Of a stretch of 42,249 bases of DNA, positions 1 through 7,902 are shown in pieces. Source of the stretch: an uncultured Mucispirillum sp. (lineage in GTDB: Bacteria > Chrysiogenota > Deferribacteres > Deferribacterales > Mucispirillaceae). The notes below the pieces were generated by a model that saw only the letters and a program-made list of their open reading frames with translations, was not told where the DNA came from and ran no database searches. How positions within the stretch are numbered: position 1 is the stretch's first letter; each line of letters starts with the position of its first letter. Position numbers and translations under genes: made by a program. The DNA lies in contig CAJUJZ010000005.1 in NCBI GenBank assembly GCA_910586745.1, forward strand, positions 1 through 42,249, in the 5' to 3' direction.

Positions 1-189
1 TACACTTATCTCTATTCCTGGTATTCTTATAACAGGGCTTTCTTCAGCCATAAACTCTTTTATTCCTGCAGTAGTATCATGGTCAGTTAAAGCAAGATGA
101 GTAATATTTAAATTTTCAGCCATTTTTACAAGCTCTTTTGGGCTGTATGAACCATCAGATGCTAAAGAATGGCAGTGTAAATCTATCAT
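1..189 (-). CDS. PHP-domain phosphoesterase, N-terminal fragment (cut by window edge)
   Basis: The first 63 codons of a gene running off the left end of the window. The translation opens with MIDLHCHSLASDG, followed by LTDHDT and IPGIEIS. These are the metal-binding motifs of the PHP superfamily in the TrpH/YciV arrangement (HxH, then TDHD, then a glutamate in GIE). Members of this subgroup are metal-dependent phosphoesterases, several acting on short nucleotides or 3',5'-bisphosphates. The start is chosen because ATG at 187-189 is preceded on the minus strand by AAAGGA about 7 bases upstream. The gene diverges from the molybdoenzyme operon. Substrate cannot be told from the fragment. Confidence 0.85.
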   Translation of the reverse strand, partial: MIDLHCHSLASDGSYSPKELVKMAENLNITHLALTDHDTTAGIKEFMAEESPVIRIPGIEISV

Positions 190-222
190 ATAGTTATCCT
201 TTTATTTCTGTAATTTACTAAT

Positions 223-247
223 ATATATAATATATAATATATAATAT
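223..247. repeat. 7-bp AT-only tandem repeat in the divergent promoter region
   Basis: A perfect period of 7 bases (unit TATAATA) runs for 25 bases, about 3.6 copies. It places three TATAAT hexamers at exactly 7-base intervals (226-231, 233-238, 240-245). It lies between the PHP gene and the molybdoenzyme operon. The rest of the 190-387 gap is AT-rich with no convincing operator. The operon's ribosome site is GGGAG, 7 bases before the ATG at 388. Confidence 0.7.
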
Positions 248-387
248 TTACAAAATAATATAACAAGTATTTTTTATCAATATCACAAGAAATCTTTTAT
301 ATTTTTTACAATCTTTACTCAGTATTTACATTTATTATTTGAAATATTTATGAAATAATAAAATAAATACACAACGGGAGTAAAAGT

Positions 388-3051
388 ATGGGAAAAAGTC
401 AAGGAAAAGAAAAACTTAGTATTACCCGCAGAACTTTGCTTAAAGGCAGTGCAGCTTTTATGCTTACTGCCTGCACATCTAAAAAAGCAGTTGAAGAAGC
501 AGCGGTAGAAGAAAAAACAGTGGATAATATTACTGAAAACCAGCCACTTATTAAAAACCCTGAAGCAGTATTTGATACTTCATTAAAAGTGGTTAATACT
601 CACCACAGAATCCACTGCCACGGCTCATGTATGTTAAAAGCATATGTGAAAAACGGCAGACTTATAAACCTTACATCTATGGGAGATATTCCTAGAGAAA
701 ATTCAAAAGAAAAAGATGAAGATTTATTTATTCATCAACGCAGAGCCTGCCCTAGAGGTCTTTCTGAAAAGAAACGCTTATATGCTCCAAATAGAATAAA
801 ATATCCTATGAAACAGACGAAAGAAAGAGGCGATGTAACAGGTTTTGTACGCATAAGCTGGGAAGAAGCTGCTAAAACAGTAGCATCTTATTTAAAAGAA
901 ATGCAGGCAAGAGCAAAAGAGCTTGGATATCTGCCAGTTTTTGCAACAGGAAATTCTCCTGCAAAATATTTAGGTACAACTCTTGATATATACGGCCACC
1001 ACTCTGCTGGTAACCAAATGGATGCAATGTATGCAACTCTTGGACCAAAAGTTCAAGGTAACCCTGCAATAGATGTTTTAAACTCTAAATTAATAATTAT
1101 ATGGTCTACAGATACCAGAACTACACAGCCACATTTAACATTCTTTTTAACTAAAGCAAAAGAAGCTGGTATTCCTATTGTTTTAGTAGACAGCAGATTT
1201 ACAGATACAGCAGCAACATACAGCACAGGTATAGGCAAAGTTCCAGGCTTTATTGCTATAAGACCAGGAACAGACAGTGCCATGCTTGCTGCTATGGCTT
1301 ACATTCTTTATAAGAAAAAACTTTATAATGAAAAATTTTTAAAAGAATATACTTTTGGATTTTTTCCAAATGATACTGTAACAAGCAATTCTAATATAGA
1401 AAACCCTGTTACAAAACAATCTTATAAAGGTCAGACATTTACAGTGCCAGCAGGCGAATCTTTTGTAGAATATCTTGAAAGCCTTGAAAAAGAACATAAA
1501 GATTATAAAGGTGTACTCAACTGGGCTGCATCATTAACAGGTACAACTGCAGAAAATATTGAAAACCTTGCATTAGAATATGGAAAAGCTCCTGCAGCTT
1601 CATTTTTCTGCGGCTGGACTACAGGCGGTGCACAAAGAACAAATAATGGATTATATTATTCATGGTTTTTAATAGCACTTGCTGCTATAACTGGCAATAT
1701 TGCAAGACGAGGCGGCGGTTTTGGTATGATTGCACCAAGTGATGGTTATAAAATTAAAATAGGCTCTAACCCGCCATTAACTGATGCTAAAAAATACGGC
1801 TCTATTAAATTTTCTATTTTTTCACTGCCAGAAGTTATTTTAACAGGCAGAGACGCAAGAACTGCAGAGCAGTTAAGAGATGATGTGAAATTATTAAATA
1901 ATATTGATTTAGGTGATGACCCAAGGCTTCATATAGAAATGGTTATTAAAGGTGAAGGTTCTGGCGATTTCTTTACTCAAAAAGCAAATATTAATAGAAA
2001 AATAGAAGCATTTAAAAAAGTAAAATATGTTGTATGTTATGAACAGCAAATGAGCACAACAGCAAAATATTCTGATATTGTTCTTCCTGCAGCTATGAAT
2101 TTAGAGCAGTCATTCTTTACTTATGGGCAAATGAACTGTGAACTTGATGTGGCAAATAAAGTGTCAGACCCACTTTATGAATGTAAACTTGATAGAGAAA
2201 TAACTAGACTTATCTGTAAAGAACTTGGTATTGAGCTTAAAAATTATACAGATGAAGAAATAATGAGAGCTCAGTGGAAAAAAGCAGAGTTTCCAAAAGG
2301 GTATGCAGATATAAACCCAAAAAGAACTATGCCTGATTATGATACAATGGTGCAAATGGGCGAATACCAGCTGCCAACTCCACTTGATAAAACTTATATT
2401 GATACAATGAAATATAAACCAGGGGAATTCCCAACTGATACTGGCAGAATTAACTTTTATTCTCCATATATGGCTATGAGAAAAAGAGCACAGAATCCAG
2501 TTTACGGTCCTAGATATATTCCTTTAAAAGAAGGGTATGAAACAATACAAAAAAAAGAAAAAAGCCGTAAAGGTGTTGCTTATGGTTTACAATTTATAAC
2601 TCCGCATGTTATCCACAGAGCACATTCTACTTTTGATACTGTTCCTTTACTGCAAGATACATACGATAACTGTGTTGAAATATCTGATATAGATGCTAAA
2701 ACAAGGGGTATAAAAACAGGAGATATTGTGTATGTTTATAATGATTATGGATGTATAAAACTTCCTGCACTTGTAAGCTCACGCCCTATGCCTGGTGTTA
2801 TAGTTATTAATGAAGGTAGAATATATAACCCAAGCAGCAAAGAAACATATACAGCTTATTTTGATGTTACTGGCAAAGGTGAATATAAAGAAGTAGTTAC
2901 ACCTGTTGATTTAGGTGCATGTGTATCTACTCTTACTGTTGATATGGAATCTGGTGCAGGCGACCCAGTTACTCATCAGTTTACAAATAAATCCGGCGGA
3001 TTTGCTGCCAGTGGTAACTTATGTGAAATAAGCGTTAAAAAACCAAATTAG
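388..3051 (+). CDS. Tat-exported DMSO-reductase-family molybdopterin oxidoreductase, DmsA-like catalytic subunit
   Basis: 887 aa, colinear with DmsA/YnfE. It would reduce a small terminal acceptor (S- or N-oxide or similar) using a Mo-bisMGD cofactor, outside the cytoplasmic membrane. The N-terminus has a twin-arginine signal (SITRRTLLKG, Arg14-Arg15) followed by LTAC, a lipobox ending at Cys29, so the mature enzyme may be a Tat lipoprotein. The N-terminal Fe-S motif is His73-x3-Cys77-x3-Cys81-x39-Cys121; DmsA has Cys in the first position. Downstream come RGLSEKKRLYAPNRIKYPMK, typical of this subfamily, then YGHHSAG, where Ser206 aligns with the serine Mo ligand of DmsA. The end carries the usual dinucleotide-binding domain. 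The start is supported by GGGAG 7 bases upstream. It is the first gene of a three-gene operon. Substrate is not predictable from sequence. Confidence 0.9.
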   Translation: MGKSQGKEKLSITRRTLLKGSAAFMLTACTSKKAVEEAAVEEKTVDNITENQPLIKNPEAVFDTSLKVVNTHHRIHCHGSCMLKAYVKNGRLINLTSMGDIPRENSKEKDEDLFIHQRRACPRGLSEKKRLYAPNRIKYPMKQTKERGDVTGFVRISWEEAAKTVASYLKEMQARAKELGYLPVFATGNSPAKYLGTTLDIYGHHSAGNQMDAMYATLGPKVQGNPAIDVLNSKLIIIWSTDTRTTQPHLTFFLTKAKEAGIPIVLVDSRFTDTAATYSTGIGKVPGFIAIRPGTDSAMLAAMAYILYKKKLYNEKFLKEYTFGFFPNDTVTSNSNIENPVTKQSYKGQTFTVPAGESFVEYLESLEKEHKDYKGVLNWAASLTGTTAENIENLALEYGKAPAASFFCGWTTGGAQRTNNGLYYSWFLIALAAITGNIARRGGGFGMIAPSDGYKIKIGSNPPLTDAKKYGSIKFSIFSLPEVILTGRDARTAEQLRDDVKLLNNIDLGDDPRLHIEMVIKGEGSGDFFTQKANINRKIEAFKKVKYVVCYEQQMSTTAKYSDIVLPAAMNLEQSFFTYGQMNCELDVANKVSDPLYECKLDREITRLICKELGIELKNYTDEEIMRAQWKKAEFPKGYADINPKRTMPDYDTMVQMGEYQLPTPLDKTYIDTMKYKPGEFPTDTGRINFYSPYMAMRKRAQNPVYGPRYIPLKEGYETIQKKEKSRKGVAYGLQFITPHVIHRAHSTFDTVPLLQDTYDNCVEISDIDAKTRGIKTGDIVYVYNDYGCIKLPALVSSRPMPGVIVINEGRIYNPSSKETYTAYFDVTGKGEYKEVVTPVDLGACVSTLTVDMESGAGDPVTHQFTNKSGGFAASGNLCEISVKKPN

Positions 3052-3060
3052 GAGAATATT

Positions 3061-3753
3061 ATGAAACAATGGGGTTTTTATTTTGATGAAACTAGATGTG
3101 TAGGATGCAAAGCCTGCATGATTGCCTGCAAAGAAAATAATGAAGAATTAAGAGGCGATATTCATATTCACCAGTATGATATTAATACAGACTATACAAA
3201 AGATAATAAAGTAAACCTTCCATCTATGGAAGAATGCAGCAAATATTACATGAAAGAAAACTGGAGAAGAGTGTCACAAACAATAGAAGGCACTTTCCCA
3301 GCATTAAAAATGACAAATCTTTCTATATCCTGCAACCACTGTACAAACCCTGCATGTATTCCTGCCTGTCCTGTTGAAGCTATCAGTAAAGACAGTGAAT
3401 ATGGTATTGTGCAGTCTGATAGAAGTATATGTATATCCTGCGGCAGCTGCGAAGCAGAATGCCCTTGGGGTGCACCACAGTATTATGATAAAAACTATGC
3501 AGATTATGCAGAAGAAGACCCAGCAAGGCCGCGTATGACAAAATGCAACTTATGTATAGGCAGAATAAAAGAAGGATTAAAACCAGCATGTGTTGCTGTA
3601 TGTCCTGCTAGAGCATTAGATGCAGGTCCTATTGAAGAACTGAAAGTTAAATATAAAGATGCGGTTACTTCTACAGCTAATTTTAATAATGTAGAAAAAA
3701 TCAATCTTCATAAACCAAATCTTTTATTAAAAGCTAAATACGCAGCAAAATAA
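3061..3753 (+). CDS. DmsB/NrfC-like four-cluster [4Fe-4S] electron-transfer subunit
   Basis: 230 aa. It carries four ferredoxin-type cysteine sets: Cys13/16/19/23, Cys91/94/99/103, Cys124/127/130/134 and Cys162/165/177/181. That is the 16-cysteine pattern of DmsB, and the third set is followed by the family signature PWGAPQY. It would pass electrons to the upstream catalytic subunit. It has no signal peptide, as expected for a subunit exported together with its Tat-bearing partner, and no membrane segment. AGGAG lies 6 bases before the ATG, and the gene follows the catalytic subunit by 9 bases. An insertion-like stretch at about residues 40-75, between the first two cluster motifs, has no obvious function. 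Confidence 0.9.
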   Translation: MKQWGFYFDETRCVGCKACMIACKENNEELRGDIHIHQYDINTDYTKDNKVNLPSMEECSKYYMKENWRRVSQTIEGTFPALKMTNLSISCNHCTNPACIPACPVEAISKDSEYGIVQSDRSICISCGSCEAECPWGAPQYYDKNYADYAEEDPARPRMTKCNLCIGRIKEGLKPACVAVCPARALDAGPIEELKVKYKDAVTSTANFNNVEKINLHKPNLLLKAKYAAK

Positions 3754-4385
3754 TGGAAAAAGAATTATATATAAGACGGCATAAAGACTATGCCGTCTTT
3801 TCAAAAATATTTGCAGGTCCTGTTGATGATAATACAAAACAAATTATAATAAATCTGTTTAACAGTCTTATTATGTTTGCAAAAGAGATACAAGATGACA
3901 GTTTAAAAAACAGCCTTGAATTTGTTATAAACTTTTTACAAAAAAATAATGAAGAAGAATTAAATAGAATATATACATCTTTATTTGTATCTGGTGGATA
4001 TGGAAAAATAATATGCCCTGTTGAATCTATTTATCTTGAAAATACAGGACTTGTTATGGGAGAAAAAAGAGATACTGTTCTTGAAATATACGCTAAAAAT
4101 AAACTAAGCCTTGCTGAAACATTTAAAGAGCAGGAAGACCATATTGCAGCAGAATTTTCTTATATTTCTATGAAAAATAAAGATATATTAACAGATGATT
4201 ATAGTAATCAAATACTTGATGATAATATTAATGAGCAGTATGATTTTATAAAAGAACATATACTGCCACTTATCCATTATTTAATTTTAGATTTAAAAAA
4301 ATATGATAACAGTAAATTTTATTATGAAACTGCTTATATTATAAAAAAATACATAGAGTATGATTTTATTAAAAGTTATGAATAA
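3753..4385 (+). CDS. TorD/DmsD-family molybdoenzyme maturation chaperone
   Basis: 210 aa, all-helical, with the length and composition of TorD/DmsD/NarJ-type chaperones. Its position directly after a Tat-exported molybdoenzyme supports this. Such proteins bind the Tat signal of the apo-enzyme and hold it until the Mo cofactor is inserted. Central residues CPVESIYL and the following MGEKRDTVLEIY fit the conserved PxxSxY region of the family. The ATG overlaps the stop of the ferredoxin gene by one base (TAATG) and no Shine-Dalgarno is visible, so translation is probably coupled. Codons 7-16 coincide with an 11-bp perfect hairpin followed by TTTT. The family assignment is firm from context plus sequence type; the exact subfamily is not. 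Confidence 0.8.
   Translation: MEKELYIRRHKDYAVFSKIFAGPVDDNTKQIIINLFNSLIMFAKEIQDDSLKNSLEFVINFLQKNNEEELNRIYTSLFVSGGYGKIICPVESIYLENTGLVMGEKRDTVLEIYAKNKLSLAETFKEQEDHIAAEFSYISMKNKDILTDDYSNQILDDNINEQYDFIKEHILPLIHYLILDLKKYDNSKFYYETAYIIKKYIEYDFIKSYE
3773..3801 (+). terminator. Terminator-like hairpin inside the start of the chaperone gene
   Basis: A perfect 11-bp stem: AAGACGGCATA at 3773-3783, a 5-base loop, TATGCCGTCTT at 3789-3799, then two more T to give TTTT at 3798-3801. It starts 20 bases after the first base of the chaperone start codon. It looks like an intrinsic terminator or attenuator but lies within coding sequence, so its function is unproven. Confidence 0.5.
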
Positions 4386-4388
4386 TAT

Positions 4389-4540
4389 TCATACTGATTT
4401 TAATTTTTTTACAATTACGCCAGTTATAAGTGGTTTTTCAAGCATACTTTGAAAGTATGCTTTTGTTTCATATTTTAAATCAGATGGTCTTAAAAAGATA
4501 ACATCATCTTTTGTAAGGCAGTATCTTATTGTGCAGTAAA
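4389..4540 (-). pseudogene. Orphan reading frame, possible gene remnant
   Basis: Between the chaperone and carB, the minus strand has a reading frame of about 50 codons with protein-like composition, for example CLTKDDVIFLRPSDLKYETK and then KPLITGVIVKKLKSV before TGA at 4389-4391. The frame stays open further upstream into the carB terminator, but there it becomes AT-rich and has no ATG, GTG or TTG start. I do not recognise the product. It may be the C-terminal remnant of a deleted gene, or chance. Confidence 0.3.
4441..4465 (+). terminator. Probable terminator of the molybdoenzyme operon
   Basis: Inverted repeat AGCATACTTT (4441-4450) and AAAGTATGCT (4452-4461), folding as a stem of about 7-8 bp with a small loop, followed by a T-rich run (TTTTGTTT). 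It lies 55 bases after the chaperone stop. It overlaps the orphan minus-strand frame. Confidence 0.6.
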
Positions 4541-4598
4541 TAATAAAAACTAAAAAATTATATACTTTTATACTTATTATTCTGTTTAGAGTATATAC

Positions 4599-4627
4599 AA
4601 AAAAGGGGCAGTTTTTATTTCTGCCCC
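4599..4627 (-). terminator. Intrinsic terminator of carAB
   Basis: On the minus strand, GGGGCAG, a 9-base loop and CTGCCCC are followed by six T. This is a perfect 7-bp GC-rich stem directly downstream of the carB stop codon. Confidence 0.9.
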
Positions 4628-4637
4628 ATTATAAAGA

Positions 4638-7600
4638 TTAGTTATTTTTTAATTTTATTTTTCTGTGATATTCCTGCAGAGAATATACTTCAAATCTGCC
4701 AAAATCTGCCTTCTCTTTTAAACCGTCACAAGCAGCTGCAATGCCTGAAAAAGTAGATGTCATAGGCACACCTTTTAATAATGCAATAGAGCGTGTTTTG
4801 ATTTCATCTGTAATTGCATCTTCCCCGTCTTCCCTAGTCATAATAATCCACTGGATTTTATCTTCATTTAAAAGGTCTACAAGGTTTGGACGCCCTTTTG
4901 ATATTTTAAATATTGCATTAGACTTAATATTATTATCATAAAGCATTGTAGAAGTGCCTTCTGTTGCATAAATATTAAATCCAAGCTCTGCTAAATCTTT
5001 TAAATATGGCACAGCTCTTTCTTTATCTCTGTTATTAAGAGATACAAAAATATTTCCGTTTTCTGGAAGTTTACCGCCTGCAGCTATTTGAGATTTAAGA
5101 TATGCAAGCCCTTTGCTTGTATCCATACCCATAACTTCGCCAGTAGAGTGCATTTCAGGGCTTAAAAAGATATCTGCCCCTATAAATTTAGAAAATGGAA
5201 ATACAGCTTCTTTAACTGTTGTATATGGTGGAATAATTTCTTCAGTAAAGCCAATTTGTGATAATGTTTCACCAAGCATACATCTAACAGCATATTTAAC
5301 TAACGGTGCACCTATAGATTTACTTACAAATGGTGCTGTTCTTGATGCTCTAGGGTTTGCTTCTATAATATATACCTGATTATTATGCACAGCATACTGT
5401 ATATTCATAAGGCCGCATACATTTAATTCTTTTGCTAATGCGAATGTATGGTTTCTTATAGTATCAAGTATTTCTTTACTCAATGTCATTGTAGGAATAA
5501 CTGCTGCAGAGTCCCCTGAGTGGATACCAGCTGGCTCTACGTGCTCCATAATACCGCCTATAACAGTAGTTTTTCCGTCAGATATACAGTCCACATCAAC
5601 TTCCACTGCATCATTTAAAAACTTATCTATTAAGATAGGGTTATCATTAGAAAGCTGAACTGCATATTTTATATATTTTTCAAGTGTTTCACGAGTATAA
5701 GCTATAACCATACCTCTGCCGCCTAAAACAAATGACGGACGGACAAGAACTGGATAACCTATTCTTTCAGCAATATCTAATGCTTCCTGCTCTTTATAAG
5801 CAATACCATTTTCTGGCTGTTTTATATTAAGCTTATTAATAAGTTTTTGAAATCTGTCCCTGTCTTCTGCAAATTCTATGCTGTCTGGGTTAGTTCCAAT
5901 AATATTTACCCCACAGTTTTCAAGCTCTCTTGCAAGATTTAAAGGTGTCTGACCACCAAACTGCACTATAACACCAGCACATTTTTCTCTTTCATAAATA
6001 TGCAGAACATCTTCAATAGTTAAAGGCTCAAAATAAAGTTTATCACTAATATCATAATCTGTTGAAACTGTTTCTGGGTTAGAGTTTACCATAATACATT
6101 CATAGCCTGCAGCTTTTAAGGCAAAAGAAGCATGAACACAACAGTAGTCAAACTCTATACCCTGACCAATCCTGTTTGGACCACCGCCTAATACCATAAT
6201 AGATTTGTTATTATTTTCAAGGCGTGCAGGCTCAGAATATTCACTGTAAGATGAATAATAATATGGAGTTTTTGCATAAAATTCACCAGCACATGTATCA
6301 ACTGCTGCATAACCTGGTGCAATATTTACTTCTTTTCTTTTATCTCTAACATCTTTTTCTGTAACCTGCAATAAAAATGCAATTTGTTTATCAGAAAATC
6401 CAAACTCTTTAGCCTGAATAAAAAGTTCTTTATCTTTTGATAAATTATCAAGACTGCCAGCTGATTTTATTTCATCTTCAAAAGCTGTTATTTCCTGTAA
6501 ATGCCTTAAAAAATATTTATCTATTTTAGAATATTCATATACAGTATCAATAGAATAACCTTTTTTAAATGCTGCCCTTACTGCAAATACTCTGTCTGCT
6601 TTAGGCACCTGCAGTGCAATATTTAATTCTTCATCTGTCATATTTTCATAAACATCATCTTTGCCATCTGCACCAAAACCACTTCTGCCTATTTCAAGTG
6701 AACGAAGTGCTTTTTGGAATGACTGTTTAAAAGTTTTCCCAATAGCCATTGCCTCCCCAACTGATTTCATTTGAGTGCCAAGAGTGGAATCTGCATTTTG
6801 AAATTTTTCAAAGGTGAATCGTGGGATTTTTGTAACTATATAGTCAAGAGCAGGCTCAAAACAAGCTGGTGTTTCACCTGTTATATCATTAATTAATTCA
6901 TCAAGAGTATATCCAACAGCCAGTAATGCTGCAATTTTTGCAATAGGAAAACCTGTTGCTTTTGAAGCAAGTGCAGAAGAGCGTGATACCCTAGGGTTCA
7001 TTTCAATAATAATTCTTCTGCCATCTTCTGGGTTAACTGCCCATTGAACATTTGCTCCGCCAGTTTCCACACCTATTGCCTGCATAACTCGCAAACTGTC
7101 ATCACGCATTGCCTGATATTCTCTATCAGTTAATGTTTGGATAGGTGCAACAGTAATAGAGTCTCCAGTATGCACTCCCATTGGGTCAAAGTTTTCAATA
7201 GAGCATACAATTACTGCATTATTCTTTTTATCTCTCATAACTTCCATTTCGTATTCTTTCCAGCCGAGAAGTGATTCTTCAATTAAAACTTCACTATTAC
7301 GGCTTTCAAAAAGACCGCGGGTTACTATTTGCTGAAATTCTTCCTTATTATGAGCAATACCGCCGCCTGTACCGCCAAGAGTAAAGCCTGGACGGATAAT
7401 TAAAGGCCATGTACCAATAGCTTCCGCAACTGCTACAGCTTCCTGCATAGTATGTGCTGAGCCTGAGCGTGGTAAATCAAGACCTATTTCTTTCATAGTC
7501 TTTTTAAAAAGCTGCCTGTCCTCTGCTTTATTAATACTTCTAACAGAAGCACCAATCATTTCTACGCCGTATCTTTTTAATACACCTTTATCATAAAGTT

Positions 7601-7901
7601 CTACAGTTAAATTTAATGCAGTCTGTCCTCCAAGAGTAGGAAGAATAACATCAGGTCTTTCTCTCCTGATTATTTCATGTAAAATATCTGCTGATAATGG
7701 CTCAATATATGTTCTATCTGCAAATTCTGGGTCTGTCATAATTGTAGCAGGGTTTGAGTTTACAAGCACTATTTCATAGCCTTCATTTTTTAAAGCTTTA
7801 CATGCCTGCACACCAGAATAGTCAAACTCACAGCCCTGGCCTATTACAATAGGACCTGCACCTATAATCATTACTTTTTTAATATCATTTCTTTTAGGCA
7901 T
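4638..7901 (-). CDS. carB: Carbamoyl-phosphate synthase large subunit
   Basis: 1087 aa, the usual length. It makes carbamoyl phosphate from bicarbonate, ATP and ammonia channelled from CarA, feeding pyrimidine and arginine synthesis. The duplicated architecture is clear. The first half opens with IIGAGPIVIGQGCEFDYSG and the second half, near residue 565, with LGGGPNRIGQGIEFDY. Each half has an ATP-grasp domain with glycine-rich loops (PGFTLGGTGGG and PSFVLGGRGM). The last ~140 residues form the methylglyoxal-synthase-like allosteric domain (YATEGTSTML). It starts one base after the carA stop; GGAG within the carA tail lies 7 bases before the ATG. A strong terminator follows. Confidence 0.98.
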   Translation of the reverse strand: MPKRNDIKKVMIIGAGPIVIGQGCEFDYSGVQACKALKNEGYEIVLVNSNPATIMTDPEFADRTYIEPLSADILHEIIRRERPDVILPTLGGQTALNLTVELYDKGVLKRYGVEMIGASVRSINKAEDRQLFKKTMKEIGLDLPRSGSAHTMQEAVAVAEAIGTWPLIIRPGFTLGGTGGGIAHNKEEFQQIVTRGLFESRNSEVLIEESLLGWKEYEMEVMRDKKNNAVIVCSIENFDPMGVHTGDSITVAPIQTLTDREYQAMRDDSLRVMQAIGVETGGANVQWAVNPEDGRRIIIEMNPRVSRSSALASKATGFPIAKIAALLAVGYTLDELINDITGETPACFEPALDYIVTKIPRFTFEKFQNADSTLGTQMKSVGEAMAIGKTFKQSFQKALRSLEIGRSGFGADGKDDVYENMTDEELNIALQVPKADRVFAVRAAFKKGYSIDTVYEYSKIDKYFLRHLQEITAFEDEIKSAGSLDNLSKDKELFIQAKEFGFSDKQIAFLLQVTEKDVRDKRKEVNIAPGYAAVDTCAGEFYAKTPYYYSSYSEYSEPARLENNNKSIMVLGGGPNRIGQGIEFDYCCVHASFALKAAGYECIMVNSNPETVSTDYDISDKLYFEPLTIEDVLHIYEREKCAGVIVQFGGQTPLNLARELENCGVNIIGTNPDSIEFAEDRDRFQKLINKLNIKQPENGIAYKEQEALDIAERIGYPVLVRPSFVLGGRGMVIAYTRETLEKYIKYAVQLSNDNPILIDKFLNDAVEVDVDCISDGKTTVIGGIMEHVEPAGIHSGDSAAVIPTMTLSKEILDTIRNHTFALAKELNVCGLMNIQYAVHNNQVYIIEANPRASRTAPFVSKSIGAPLVKYAVRCMLGETLSQIGFTEEIIPPYTTVKEAVFPFSKFIGADIFLSPEMHSTGEVMGMDTSKGLAYLKSQIAAGGKLPENGNIFVSLNNRDKERAVPYLKDLAELGFNIYATEGTSTMLYDNNIKSNAIFKISKGRPNLVDLLNEDKIQWIIMTREDGEDAITDEIKTRSIALLKGVPMTSTFSGIAAACDGLKEKADFGRFEVYSLQEYHRKIKLKNN

Positions 7902-7902
7902 C

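Noticed and set aside
223..247. AT-rich tandem repeat as a replication origin
   Set aside because: No DnaA boxes, dnaA, dnaN or gyrase genes nearby.
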